NCBI GenBank assembly: GCA_050084515.1
Contig: CM114272.1
Location: 51,336,001-51,400,000 of the forward strand
DNA length: 64,000 bases
Origin: Blasia pusilla
Taxonomy: Eukaryota > Marchantiophyta > Marchantiopsida > Blasiales
Reading direction: 5' to 3'
The translations under genes were made by a program, and so were the position numbers. Positions 9,823 through 21,600 of the stretch are shown here, in pieces. Below the pieces are notes generated by a model. The model made no database searches. It saw only the letters and a list, made by a program, of their open reading frames with translations, and had not been told where the DNA came from. Numbering within the stretch: the first letter of the stretch is position 1; every line of letters starts with the position of its first letter.

Positions 9823-12800
9823 ACTGTGCTCTTCCAGGACAAGAGCACGACACTGCATCTACTTCCACCGAAAAACCTCTCCACGAAGTCACCGACCTTA
9901 GCTCGTAAGAACCGAAGACGACGCCTGCTCTCATACCTCAACTGCTCTTAGGCGCCTTTCCTCCCCTCGAACAACCCTCCCTCTGAAATCGAAGGGGTTA
10001 TTGCGCTTGTGCTCGACAATCGTAGTGTCCTGACTAACATCCCCGCTCTGTTTATGACACGCTCCAACCTCCCACCTCAACCAGATCGAAACGACTGGCC
10101 CCGGTTTCTTGAAAACGAAGCGAACGAAACCACCGTCCGCCTTCCTTGTCCTCTCGATCTTCCGATCGATTTGCGGGGACCCTCTTCCTTACATCCGCTT
10201 CACCCGCTCACCACGCTAAATATGCATCGGCACTCTCGCAACAGTCCTACACCGCAACGTCTTATAGATGGCAACAATCGCTCTTCCCTCGAAGATCGCC
10301 AAAGCCGCCGCCCTTCCCGCAACAACAGCAATCTCCCTCCTCCGCTGCACCACTCCTAGCGCGAGGTGTACCTCACCACCACCTTGTTTCGCCCCCTTCC
10401 TGGAACAGGCCCCTCGCTTCTTCCTCCCAGTAGCAGAAACCTCCAACGGCACGCTGCGCGCCTATGCCCATCACATCCCGTCACATCCCGTCACATCCAT
10501 CTGCAGCAAGAACGAGGCCGCGGCCTCTAACAGCAATTACCGGCCATACCAGTCCCAACAAACCGGCGACGAAGTCCCGGGACGCGCAAGTCGGTAGGCG
10601 ACTCTGCGCTTGCGGTGCCGGCAGGAGAGTCCACGTCTACTTTACTTTCAAGACTCCATAAATTTACACCTGGCATTAAACTGAGGTACCTTCAAGTGGA
10701 CCCCGAAAATGGTCCTCGCAGCTCCGTCCTAATTGAAAACGGCACTTCTTTTTATTATTTTACTAATATCTTATCTGTCCGTGTATCGCACTCCTTCCGC
10801 GGTGGTTCCTCTCGGGCCAAAGAGATTCAACGCAACCGGGTAACCCGCTTTGTCACGCGTTCATAAAACTCGCGTACCAGATTTTATCACTGCCGGTAAG
10901 GGAAGACAGTCGGGGAAAAAAAAAACTCGACGTGGCCCGGTTTGAAACTTTCTCACGCGTTAAAACTTCTCCGTACATGATCCTCGTCAAACGTGATTTA
11001 TTAGGGCGACTCAAAGTCTCAAACCTGCCTCCGTCGATACCCCTCGCTATCCCCATAGGGGCCACCGATGCCCCATGCCCCATGCCTATTTATCCACGTT
11101 TTCTTAGGACCCGGTTCTATGCGGCCAGTTCCTTTCATGTCGCAATTGGGGTTGCAACATCAAGAAAATTATTGTTTCCATCTCACACTCACATAGTGGT
11201 AATAAGGTCATACAGACTTGCGCCATGTTCTAGTGGCACGAATTTTCTTCAAATCCCATCCCTATGGTCGGGTCGTGGCGACCTCGGCCCCATGGAACCG
11301 GATGCTTAAGGGTTCGATGCCATGGGCACGTGCAGAGGTCGCAGCGACCCATTTTCTACGTCCAAAAAATTGACCCAACGATTTACCAGGAAAAGATCCG
11401 ATTGTCTCATTTATTTACTTGCAGTTTTGTGTTAAATGCGTCGCGCGGACGATGGATCAATTTTGCGCTCAAAAGTTTTGGTCGTAGAAAATCGGCGACG
11501 CTCTATCATCGCCGCGACCCAGCGTGCATGGAATCGACCCCTAACCCAAGGTCGAATTAGTTGAACTTGGTTTGTCAACCTTGGTTTCTCCTTGGAAGAA
11601 AAAAAAAATCTTTATTTTCCTTTTTCTAATGACCATGAAGTTGTAGCGCATAGGATAACATCTCCCCAATTGAGCATGTGGTCGTGGGCTTGTACCCAAA
11701 GATGCGCACTTCATTTTGTCTTTGTACCGCTCCCCACTTCACCAAACTCTTACACTCCTTGACCTAACCCAAGGATGAATAGACATGAAGCACATATGCC
11801 ATCATCTTTCGTTTTGGATAATAAACCAATATGCGGCCCTAGGTTTGGGTTTTTTAACGAAAATACATACTAACACCGTATGTTAAAATATTAAGAGGGT
11901 TTAGAGAAGACTAATATTGCGAGAGACTAACGCGGCGGGAGAAACTCATACTTGGAGTTGTGTTTAGAGGGCGTGGAGAAGAAGAATACAACGTGTAGAA
12001 GGAAGAACATAAGTAAAGTTACTCTCGTGTTAATGGAGAGCATTAATACACGGGAGTAATTGGGGAAGGAGGAATGATATATTTTTACTACGGATTATCT
12101 CTATTCACATCTCACATCCATATGAAGTTTGCAAAATAAGTTGCATTTTGTAGCCTCTACATTCGGAATCGACTAATAGTGAGGACCGTAATAAAATAAT
12201 TAGAAAATTCACATCAAATTGAAGGACACGATCAAATCTTCTCAAATAGATATCTCGTTTAGTACTACGATGATTTCTGTATGACACTTTGAACTACTCT
12301 TTTCAAAAAAATATACATGCCCAAAAGAGAACTTCAAGTGGCACATGCTTTATTAGTAAGATATTTTTAATATTTGATATTCAAAATTTTCCCAAATGTG
12401 TCATGCTTTTAGTTGGAAACTAGTATTAATGCATATCATGTCCTCAATGGGATTAGTTTTTATTATTTATGTTTCACACAAACTACTATGTGACCCCAAT
12501 ATGACGATAAAAAGTTCCAATGGTGGAGTTCAGCGAACATGGTAAAGCTTGATAACCATCACGTTAAGATGGGCAAATAGGTGCTCTAAGATACTTGAAA
12601 GAACGATTTTGAAAAAGATATCACAGATCATCCATAAGTAGGTATAGATCATTGCAAGATTTTTACATAACAAGTTAAGTCTATATAAAAAATATGGATA
12701 TTATTATAAAAAAAAAAATCATCATCGACATGTAAATTGTTTGTCCAAAAGTGGGCTTATGCCAATTGAATATGTATAGAATGTAGTCTCCAAGTCATCA

Positions 12801-12890
12801 TGAGCCTTGCAATATATCGTTCTTAATAGGTAAGCTCATGACTATTGTGTATTAAACCTTAGTTAATGAGTACTAGTTTAGGACTTGTGA
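9823..12890. other. Upstream region of the PNRC-like gene; no certain gene
   Basis: 9823-11570 is relatively C- and G-rich and probably includes the promoter and leader of the minus-strand gene. A plus-strand frame at 10268-10597 begins with an ATG and an Ala/Ser/Arg-rich stretch resembling an organelle transit peptide, but nothing recognisable follows and I do not call it. Three tandem copies of TCACATCCCG-like 10-mers lie at about 10470-10498. 11571-12890 is AT-rich and shows nothing. Confidence 0.4.
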
Positions 12891-12894
12891 GGGA

Positions 12895-13205
12895 TGTCAC
12901 GTCTACTAGGATAGATTGACGAGATCTAGTAGAGCGTCTTCGGAGATACTGGAGGACAACCTCAAGAGGTCAATGATGACCTGCTGAGGCCACAAGTAAT
13001 CTGCGAGAGCAGGTTTCCTCTTCATTTATGCTCATTTGGAGCCATATTGAGGAACTTACTATTTCTAGTAAGTTGCCATTTGGAGTATCATTGACTTTCC
13101 ACTTTTGGAAGTGGTCGTTGACTCGCTACAGGAGGTGACCTGCGTGCATACGTTAACGAGGAGAGGGCTTGGGAGAGGGAAGGGGGTATGCCTCCAAGAG
13201 AGAGA
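12895..13205 (+). repeat. Left half of an older A-B terminal unit, split by element 2
   Basis: Starts TGTCACGTCTAC and follows the A arm until its GA-rich stretch at about 13196-13205, where it breaks off. The matching right half resumes in the same GA stretch at 23505 and ends at 23819. GGGA lies immediately outside both halves (12891-12894 and 23820-23823), a 4-bp target duplication for the original unit. Element 2 sits inside it. Confidence 0.8.
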
Positions 13206-13723
13206 TGTCACGTCTTTTAGGATAGATCGGTGAGATCTAGTAGAGCGCCTTCGTGAGTAGTGGAGGATAGGCTCAATAGGTCAAAGATGACATGTTGAGG
13301 CCTCGGGAAACTTGAGAGAATAGGTTTTTCCTTTGTTTCGGCTCATTTGGAGTCATATTGAGGAACTTACTATTTTAGGTCAATACCATTTTGAGTATAT
13401 GATCAACTTTCTATTTTTGTTAAGTGGCCCTTGATCTCCTACATCAGGTCAAGAGCCAAGGAGGTGACTTGGGAGCATAGGTTATCATGGAGAGAGCTTG
13501 GGAGAGGGGAGGGGTATACCTCAAGGAGAGTGAGCTTGAGAGCTCATTCTCTCTTTGTTGAACCTCTTGGCATGAGGCGGCGGAGCTATGGTCTTTCTTG
13601 CCTTGTGTGTGTAACCCAAGTCTCTCATTAGGAGAGTGGGTTTGGTTTGACATTGAGAGAGACATGTGAGAGTGCACACATGTGAGAAATATGGTGTTGT
13701 GAGAAAGATTGGATCTTATTTTA
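13206..13723 (+). repeat. 5' terminal arm A of element 2 (518 bp)
   Basis: Starts TGTCACGTCTTTTAGGATAG and ends GGATCTTATTTTA, then passes directly into internal sequence (CAAAAAGAGAATGAG). In the free A-B units the same TTATTTTA is followed instead by TTGGAGATATTTTGG, the start of arm B. Element 3 switches at exactly the same point (44905/44906), so the junction is ancestral. Confidence 0.8.
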
Positions 13724-15516
13724 CAAAAAGAGAATGAGTAAGTGAGAGAGCTTCATGGGGGAGCTCGCTAGTTGCTCGATGTTTGGTGCAGGTTGGGGGA
13801 CTGTGTTCCCCGCTTCATGGCTCATGGGAGTGCTCACCGGAGGAAGAGCCGTGCGAGTTTGTTCTTTTTCTTTGTTGGTTTTTTGTACGAGAGAGTGGCA
13901 CACGGAAGCACTACCCAATTTTCGATAGGGAATTGAGTATGGGGGCGGATTGCTCCATGTGGGTGCTCTTGGGAGCACCATGTAGCTTGCTGATTTGTGT
14001 TCTCACAGGTTTTTTGGGAGAAATCAGCGCGGAAGCGTTGCCAAATTTTGTGTAGGAGAAAGAAACATTGGGCTTAACGACAATCCCTGTCAGTTTTTAC
14101 TGGAATGTTAGATTCAAAATATTTTTTAACGTTTTCGTACATCATGAAGTTGTGCACGCTGTGCAACAAACAGTGCACAATTTGGAGTTGCGAGCAAAAA
14201 GTAATGGTCAATCTTGCAAAACTGCCATTGCTAGGCAATTTTTAGGGTTACATTTTCCAAACCCTAAACCAACCGTCATCGTCATAGTCACCGTCAATGG
14301 TCCGCCGTCACCATCAACGGTCAATTTTCACCGTCAATAGTCAACGTCAGCCGCCGCCACCGCCTAGCGTTGCTCAGAGCCGCGTTTGGCCGTTGTCGAC
14401 CCTTGGTTGTCATTGTCGCCATTACGGAGTGGAGGGTCTTCCACGAAAACCGTTGATTCTCTGACTTGGGCCGCCACCACGTACTTTGGTTTGGCCGCCA
14501 CCATCATTGCAATTTCGTCATCAATTAGTGATGGCATGTGACCTCGGGTTATGGTGCTTGAGTTTTCATTTCATGTTGCTATGTTGTGATTGGTAGCCGC
14601 TCGACGACGATTGAGTACCGTGTCGTGACGCCCGTAGCCATAACGCGTCGCCGATTTCCGCGCCGTGCCGCTTGTGGCTGCATCGCACCGTCTCGATCGT
14701 GGAGCCGCTCCTTCACTAAGGAGCAGAGCGTGTGAATTGTTGATTGAGGAGGGTATGTCGCTGAGTGCCGCACACCATTCTCAAGTGCCGTGTCGTTTGT
14801 AGTCGTTCCGTGCCGCTAGTGCTGCACCGGACCGCTGAACTTACACCGTACATCGAGGAGGTTTGAGCAGCGTCAGTACGAGAAGAGTATAACTTGCTGA
14901 TTGGAGGAGTTGTCTTCAAGACCGAGTTGGGGTCAAGATTTGCAGTTGCAAGGAGCAACATCGACATTATTGTCAGGTTACCCATTCTGGTCTCTTTCCC
15001 TACACGTGTGAGGGATTTTCTGGTATTGGAAAGTTATTTGGGATATCGGGTTTTGTGTTGATGGTGAGAGCATCGATGATGGATGGGTTTAGGAGACATT
15101 AACCTGTGTGGGATGTCCAAAGTTGATGATTTTTTGTCGATGAGATGATAGATCAGCTGATTTGCCGGACAACACCGCTTGTTTCCGCATAGCATTCGTC
15201 TCAGTGAGAGAGTGTAGATTGAGTGTCGCATGTTTAGTTTTAGTGATTGAGGGATTACTTGCAAGATTGAGAGTGTTTGTGTGAGAGGGGCACGAGGGCC
15301 ATCACGACGTCCTTTCGGGATTTTGAGAGGCAAGGTAGTGGACTTGAGAGTAGCTCTTGAGGGTTTATACGAAGTGGTGCGAGGTTTCGAGTGTCTCCAC
15401 GTGAGAGACCACCTCGATCTCCTTCTCTATCATCTTAAGACAAGGGGAAGCGTATAGAGGAGTGTGTTAGTGATCCACCGTACACATTGAGTGGTCCTTC
15501 CAGTTGAGCGTACGAG
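13724..15516 (+). other. Long untranslated leader of element 2
   Basis: About 1.8 kb between arm A and the Gag start, conserved in element 3 (44906-46508) but without a shared long frame. No standard tRNA-type primer-binding site (TGG...) is visible right after the arm. Short GTCA-rich repeats lie within it at 14271-14350. Confidence 0.6.
14271..14350 (+). repeat. CCGTCAA/CGTCA-type minisatellite in the leader
   Basis: Irregular tandem copies of a roughly 6-12 nt motif (ACCGTCAATGG and variants). Element 3 has only a much shorter related stretch near 45440-45480, so the array expanded or contracted between copies. Confidence 0.55.
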
Positions 15517-16368
15517 ATGGACAACCGGGGTAGAGGACCACGTAGGTTTTCGGGTGTTGTAGGCACTATAGAGCTACACAACTTCATTGTAGAGTTTAGG
15601 AGTTGGTGTGACTCACAACGGGCTTGGAACTCTAGAGAGTTCAACCCGTTTATAGCATGGAACGGTATGTTCTAGCATTTAGAGGGGGCGCCCATGGACG
15701 ATTACCATGAATTCTCCCACAAATATGCCCTGGAGATTGAGGCATGGCAACTCTACTATGACCCACACTATGTGTCATGGAGGGAGCCGTTCCCAGATGA
15801 GGAGGAGGAGTCAGGAGAGGCTACTTCCTCTTCCACTAGTGATGTTTTAGGAGGGGTCACTCGCACTGGAGCAGTTGCACCTTCTAGTCGGGTTTGTCCG
15901 AGGTTCAACCCTGTGGTTGAGTTCTTTGCTGAGTTAAGGGTGAGCTACCAAGGGATACGGACGGAGAATTTTCCAAGCATCCATGACTTCCAGAGGCGCC
16001 CGGGTGAGAGTTTGCGTGAGGCTTACACTCACTTGTGTTGGTTGATCAACGTCACTCAGGGGGTGATAGAGGCTAAAGCTATCCAATCATGGTACGCGAT
16101 GTTGGACCGGATCCTACGGACACGGATGTGGGAGGGGATGCTTCTTATGAACACCTTCCCTACATTGAGAGATGTTTTTAGGACCGCTGAGAACACTAAG
16201 CGCAACATGGCAGAGGAGAGTGTAGCCACCATGGTTCTGGGCGAGAGTAGTCACGATTGTGGCACCACGAGCTCGGGGAGGATACCAAGAGGCCGTACCA
16301 AAGAGACGTGCGCCTTCATATGCAGCTCAGCAGTGGCCGCCTACGATTACTTGTTGGTCATGTGGTGA
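15517..16368 (+). pseudogene. Gag capsid of element 2
   Basis: The likely original start is the ATG at 15517 (MDNRGRGPRRF), matching the ATG at 46509 in element 3. A single TAG near 15674 (a glutamine codon in element 3) interrupts it; from the ATG at 15694 it is open for 224 residues. Conserved blocks include FNPFIAWNGMF, FFAELR..YQG.RTE, IHDFQRR.GESLREAYT and INVTQGVIEA..I.SWYAMLD, a layout typical of Ty3/gypsy capsids where REAY-like motifs lie in the C-terminal half. Gag assembles the particle that houses reverse transcription. The frame runs out at 16368, before the zinc knuckles, which lie in another frame. Confidence 0.8.
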
Positions 16369-16560
16369 AGCCCATCATCAGCGCAATTACAATCATCAAG
16401 GTCATGGATATGTGCCTCAACATGGCGGAGGGTTGGTGCTCCACCAGGAGGTTATCAATGTGACTATTGTCAGAGGTATGGTCACACACATGCCAGGTAT
16501 TTCAATTTACATCCTGAGTTATGTCCAGACCAAGGGCGAGAGAGGGCACCAGAGCAAGTA
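16340..16560 (+). pseudogene. Nucleocapsid zinc knuckles of element 2 (decayed)
   Basis: CWSCGEAHHQRN is the start of the first knuckle, with its last cysteine lost. A second knuckle can be traced further on as C-D-Y-C..YGHT across a frameshift near 16455-16490. Element 1 keeps both knuckles intact, which confirms the reading. The RNA-binding function is lost here. Confidence 0.65.
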
Positions 16561-16956
16561 GCTGGTCCAGATGGGCCTAGAGATTGTGCACTAGGTGGTC
16601 CCGTTGGGGGGCGAGGAGCTGGAGTTGCTCGATAGGATGGTGGAGTTGCCCGTGGAGGAGGTAGAGTCCCACCACTTAGACGCGTCGAGGGAGATGCAGG
16701 CGTGAGGCTGGGATGGCTGCTTAGATACAATAGCTACAAGAGTAGATTGCCGCTATGGCATTGAGGTTACCCATTGCCGGATCCGTGGCATCGACATCAT
16801 ATGGAGCAGCCATAGATATGGAGGATCCTAGTTGGATGTGCGGGGTTGCCAGATGGATACCGCCGTAGTTGTGACGAGTGGAGCAACCGTAGATTTGGAG
16901 GGAGGGAACAGTGAGGGAAAGCCAGGAAATAGACGAGGCTTCCTCAATCTTTCACG

Positions 16957-17850
16957 TTGTCCGAGGTGATGAGGAACCGATTGATGGATCCTGATCAAAG
17001 TTCCCAGAGAGTTGGTGATGTTATTGGTGTGCAGGCACGGAGGGCAATGGGAGAAATGAGTGCGACAACTCCTATTGCTGATGCTCATGAGGGGCATATG
17101 TCGAGCATGTTGTTGGGGGCCGCCAGCGTTGTGTACCGCACTCCTTTATTTTCTGCCTCCGATGTTATGATGTTGGGAGGTATGCCCGCCGAGGTTTTTT
17201 GGCTGGCCGGTACGCTATGTGAGCATGGAGTTGGAGTTCCTACATCACGTTCAGAGGTGATTGGAGAGGAGGTGATGGACCTGCCCTTGGAGCTGATGCT
17301 CTCGCCGCCCACGTCAGATTCATGGCAGGTTACGACTGCTAGGATGACGGAGATGCCCGCTAGACCCGCGATAGAGCGTGCCATGGCTTCTATTGGTGTT
17401 GTTTTGCTGGATAACCGAGGAGAGGTCTTCCAGTTGATGAGTCCAGGAGGTAGAGCTTTTAGTCCGCAGCGTGTCGTGTCGGAATCAAGAGTGCAACCCC
17501 TGATGTTGGGGAAAGCGTCATTCAGAGGATTGGGCTTGACGAGAGCCAATGTGGAGCGTTGTCCATTCCGGATACATACACCCTTGGGTGGAGCAAGTAC
17601 CACACAGTATATCACACGACATGAGGTCGTGGTGAGGATTCGTCTGGGACATCCTACAGATGAGTCTGTGGTGCGGGCCAAGACGATAGTGACTGATGCA
17701 AAACCTATGACATCTTGGTTGGTGGAGCAGTGTTATACCCGATGGGGTTTTCCCTGGATTACTGGGAGGAGCCAGCGTTTTATAGACCAAGATGGCAGTC
17801 TGGTGATGGGTGCCTTAGCTCATTACCCATTCAATTCACAGGTGCAGTGA
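16957..17850 (+). pseudogene. Protease and upstream linker of element 2
   Basis: An open frame of 297 residues. The N-terminal 160 residues are a linker shared with elements 1 and 3, not recognised otherwise. The protease follows. Its catalytic block should read DSGA (as at 48509 in element 3 and 1606 in element 1) but here reads E-S-R-V at 17482-17493, so the active-site aspartate and its neighbours are lost. The downstream core is well kept (LMLGKA, ERC.FRIHT, TQYITRHEVVVRI, then ..VRAK.IV). A frameshift near 17705 garbles the second half of the fold. The frame is long and open although the enzyme must be dead, which shows that open length alone is misleading here. Confidence 0.7.
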
Positions 17851-18198
17851 TCGAGCGATGGCCATGAGAGATGGCGACCTAAGCAGCATTTAGCGGTGCC
17901 ACACTTGGCCTTGTGATTTGATTGAGGGACATGTCCATGCAGAGGATACTATCGTTCCTGATATTTCTATGGAGAGGAGTGTCATGGTAGCCGCATCAGT
18001 CCGTGGAGGAGAGGTGCCGCTTTGGGGCTCGACTGAGGAGCTTTGACGCTTAGCCACTTAGCATGTGCAGACCGCGTGGAGCGAGACATTTGCACTAGAG
18101 TGTGACGGGTCAGAGGAACCCCATGTAGGCAGGAGTGTTGCTATGACCCCTTTGGACACCACACCGTTGTGTGGTGCATCCTAGAGAAGAGTATTCAG

Positions 18199-19146
18199 GT
18201 GTTGGATCTCTTTGGAGGGGATTAGCACAGGGTTAGCTGCTACTTTGCAGGCTGGAGTGCGCGTGCCAGCAGCGTATATGTGGAGATTGATGATGTTGTG
18301 AGGCACGCTTTGCTTCACCATATGGCATTATTACGTATATGTTTTCTTGACTTGTTGTCTACGTCCGCCATTCAGGGTTACCAGAGTTCCCTACCGAGGG
18401 ACATTTCATTGTTGGGGGCGCATGACTTGGAGTGGGTAGGGACCATAGACTTGGTCATTTCTGGTTGGCCGTGTAAGGGCCAATCGAGTGCTAGACGAGG
18501 TAGCGGGTTAGCTGACACTCGGTCTAGGTTGTTTTGGGAGATGATGCGGATCTTGCGACATTAACAGAGCATCAGTCTCGTTCTTCCGCATACATTTTGG
18601 AGAATGTGCCAATTTTGGACGATTCGAGGTCCCGGGTGGTGATGAGTACACATCAGGTGCATGCATGGATCGGCCCGGCAATGTTGTTAGATGCGGCGAG
18701 TGTAGGTTCTAGAGCACACCGCCCGCGTCTTTGGTGGACCAACTTGGTACCACATGAGGTTTTGCGGAGGGCTTATGCGAGAGTGGAGCGTCCCTCTGAT
18801 TTTTTGGTGGATTCTATATTGGATCTGGGCCGTCGATCACATGCAGTGAGGCACCATGATCGACCACCGTTGATTGTGGTCAACAAGATTGGCATGCCAC
18901 GAGCAGCCTTTCCCACATTTGTGAGTTTTCCCGCCTCCTATGCATTCAAGGAGGCCAGACCTGGCTTGGTTTGGGATGACCAAGTACAAAGCTTGGTGGA
19001 GCCCAACGCCGATGAGCGAGAGTGAGCGATGGGATTCCCCATAGGAGTGCTGGCAGTACTGTCACTATCGGAGGCATCTCGACGTCATGTCTTGGGTCAG
19101 GCGATGGACCTGAACTACTTGACATGGATTTTCAACTTAGGAGTAG
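18199..19146 (+). pseudogene. DNA cytosine-5 methyltransferase domain of element 2
   Basis: Motifs occur in standard order: I (VLDLFGG, 18199-18219, then ISTGL after a 1-nt insertion), II (YVEIDDVVRHA, near 18277), IV (GWPCKGQSSA, catalytic Cys codon 18472-18474, then LADTRSRLFWE), VI (YILENVP, ENV at 18600-18608), VIII (SRAHRPRLWWTN, near 18711-18743), IX/X (ERERAMGFPIG near 19015, RRHVLGQAMDLN near 19078). This is the signature of enzymes that methylate C5 of cytosine from S-adenosylmethionine. The unpermuted order and the FGGISTGL, ENV and R.R.WWTN blocks recall DNMT3-type or phage/bacterial enzymes more than permuted plant DRM. It lies between protease and reverse transcriptase. At least three frameshifts break this copy, but all key residues survive. 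Confidence 0.85.
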
Positions 19147-19357
19147 GTGAGCAATGTCATTTGAGGATGCGATTGATCACAAAAGTTGCATTGGTGAGCC
19201 CCATGCCTACCGAGATAGTTGAGGCAGTGGCTGGGGGCGAGACTCGAGGAGATCGACACGTACGAGGGATGATTGGGAGAGACACCCTTTGACTTCTTGG
19301 GATGTTTTGCATGTACGCCACGAGATGGTAGCCACAACATCGAGTGTGGTTCAGGGT

Positions 19358-19996
19358 TATCATGCACATACACATTGCTACACAACATACATTGTTGTCA
19401 TCGAACACATATACAAACACACACGATTCCATGCTAACTCATGGCATCCATACACAGAGGCGAGACGTACCAAAATATCTCCAATAAAGTAAGATCCAAT
19501 CTCTCTCTATACCATCTCACACGATAGCTCTCAAAGATGTGCACTCTCTCTCATATCAAACCAGACCCACTCTCCTAATGAGAGGCTTGGGTTACACTCA
19601 CAAGGCAAGGGACCATAGCTCCGCCCCCTTATGCCAAGAGGTTCAACAAAGAGAGAATGAACTCTCAAGCTCTCTCTCTTGGAGGTATACCCCCTTCCCT
19701 CTCCCAAGCCCTCTCAACGTTAACCTATGCTTGCAAGTCACCTCCTTGGCTCTTGACCTGTTGTAGCGGGTCAAGGGCCACTTCCCAAAGTATAAAGTCA
19801 ACTATCACCAACATGGAAACTTACCCGAAATAGAAAGTTTCTCTATATGGCTCCAAATGAGCCGAAACGAAGGGGAAACCTAATCTCTCAGGTTTCCTAA
19901 GGCCTCAATAGGTCATCCTCGACCTCTTGGGCCTGTCCTCCACTACTCGTGCAGACTCTCTGCTAGATCCCACCAATCTAGCAGAGCGTCGTGACA
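19358..19996 (-). repeat. Inverted solo A-B terminal unit inside element 2
   Basis: On the minus strand it begins TGTCACG and ends near GTGCATGATA, with arm A joined directly to arm B (ATTGGAGATATTTTGG across the junction). GGGT flanks both sides (19354-19357 and 19997-20000). Removing the unit and one GGGT restores continuity with element 3 around 50400. This proves a separate 639-bp insertion of an A-B unit with a 4-bp target duplication. Confidence 0.9.
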
Positions 19997-20144
19997 GGGT
20001 ACTGCAAATGGAGATCCAATTTTGCAGTTGGCTGTAGGGGAGCAGTCAAGTTTTGTTGTCCAAGATGGAGTTGCACCATAGCAACCATCAACATCCGCGC
20101 CAGAGAGTCCTACCGTAGTCACGATGGAGACTTAGGAGCCAAAT

Positions 20145-21150
20145 ATGAGTCCTAAGTTAACAGGAGGAGAGCGGCGTCGGATACACCAGTTCCTCAAGAG
20201 TTATAGGAGTTGTTTTGCATTTAGTATGCATGATTTGGGTACACTGAAGGGTCCAGGGATCCGCATTGAGTTGTTGAGTGACATGCCGATCTTTCGACGA
20301 TCCTACAGGTACAGTGACATGGAGAGGGCTCTGATTCAGAACAAGAGCCAGGACTTGGTTGGAGCATGACTAGTGGAGATGTTGCATGGAAAGTATGCAT
20401 CTACCAATGTCATGCTCGCCAAGAAGGATGTGCATGGCAATAAGACGGATAGACGAATGTGTGGAGATTATCGACCTATCAATCAGTGGACAAAGTCCAA
20501 TAGGTATGCCATGCCCACTCTTAAGGAGATCTTGATGCAATTGGGCATGCAAAGGTCTTCGGTTCACTAGATTTGCGAGTCGGATACCATTAGTTGCCTA
20601 TGAGATTGGAGGACATGAAGAAGATGGCATTTTGGGGCATCGATTCTTATAGGAAGGATTGTTTATATTAGTGGCGGTTCTTACCATTTGGGTTAAAGAA
20701 GGCCCCGGTTGAGTTTTAGAGGGTTATGGATAAGATCTTGGCAGGTCTGGATTTTGCTAGGTGTTATATTGATGACATTGTAGTCTTTAGCGCCACGGTT
20801 GAGGAGCATGAGCGACATCTAGAGGAGGTGTTTTGACGATTGCACTTACATGGGCTGAAGCTACATCCAGGCAAGTGCAAGTTCTAGTTCTTCTACGATC
20901 AGATTGAGTACTTGGATCATACGATATACTTGGGGGGCCTAGGTGTGCAATAGAGGAAGATAGAGGCTATTTCACGCATTCCATGCCCTACAGATGTGAG
21001 TCGAGTTTGTGCAACCATGGGATTGACAAACTTCTATCGAGAGTACGTCAAGGGTTTCACTTCGATTATGAAGTTGCTAACCTTGATGACCAAGGTGGAT
21101 CGGGAGTGGCATTGGGGGGATGACCAAGAGAGAGCATTTCAAATGCTCAG
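20145..21150 (+). pseudogene. Reverse transcriptase of element 2
   Basis: Recognisable Ty3/gypsy reverse transcriptase in several frames. Seen in order: an N-terminal DLGTLKG..I.IE segment, the fingers block V.LAKKD..G..TDRRMCGDYRPIN, the Y.MPTL.EIL block, and the catalytic YIDD box at 20765-20776 in the context LAGLDFARCYIDDIVVFS. The thumb/connection block GLTNFYREYVKGF is near 21018-21058. The enzyme copies element RNA to DNA. A TGA near 20367, a TAG near 20568 and several further breaks prevent translation. Confidence 0.85.
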
Positions 21151-21156
21151 GATAGA

Positions 21157-21600
21157 TTGACGTCTACGCCCATATTGATGAGATCGATCACGGGGCGTCC
21201 GTTCCACTTCCATACCAATTGGAGCATGTTGGGGCTTGGAGCCGTGCTCACCGAGCATGACGATGATGGTAGAGAGTTCGTGGTGGCTTACGCTAGTTGC
21301 TCAAAAAATGCTGCAGAGGCAAAGTATAACTCGTATGAGGGTGAGTGCTTGGCTACAATGTGGGTTGTCGCACATTTCAAATGTTATCTATTCGGCAATC
21401 CCTTTACCATCATTACTGATCATCAGCCACTTAAGTGGTTGATGGAGTCCGACAAGCTTACAGGGAAGCTTGCAATGTGGGGCTTTTTGTTGCAGGAGTA
21501 TGACTTCCAGATGATGCATAGACCAGGGACGCTCAACCAGGATGCAGATGGTTTAAGCCGTAACCCATGCCCAAGTCAACGAGATGCGATTGGAGGTTGT
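21157..21600 (+). pseudogene. RNase H domain of element 2
   Basis: Encoded in an open frame running to 21894. The block F.FHTNWSMLGLGAVL carries N where the first catalytic Asp is normal (HTDWS). Y.SYEGECLA, HFKCYLFGNPFTIITDHQPLKWL and RPGTLNQDADGLSRNP follow and are typical of the gypsy RNase H. The domain degrades RNA in RNA-DNA hybrids during cDNA synthesis. The remaining 100 residues (to 21894) are an acidic linker to the integrase. Confidence 0.8.

Noticed and set aside
10268-10597. Plus-strand open frame with a transit-peptide-like N-terminus
   Set aside because: No domain after the first 50 residues, and it lies in the leader/promoter region of the minus-strand gene. Composition alone explains an Ala/Ser/Arg-rich start.
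11200-11340. Possible tRNA-like or organellar insert around the GC-rich stretch
   Set aside because: No cloverleaf with A and B box consensus could be drawn and no organellar gene is recognisable.
17085-17681. 198-residue open frame on the minus strand
   Set aside because: Shadow of the protease region of element 2. A similar antisense frame appears at 48178-48642 because the coding strand is conserved.
19358-19996. Inverted unit as a functional part of the methyltransferase element
   Set aside because: Element 3 lacks it and a 4-bp duplication flanks it, so it is a later insertion.
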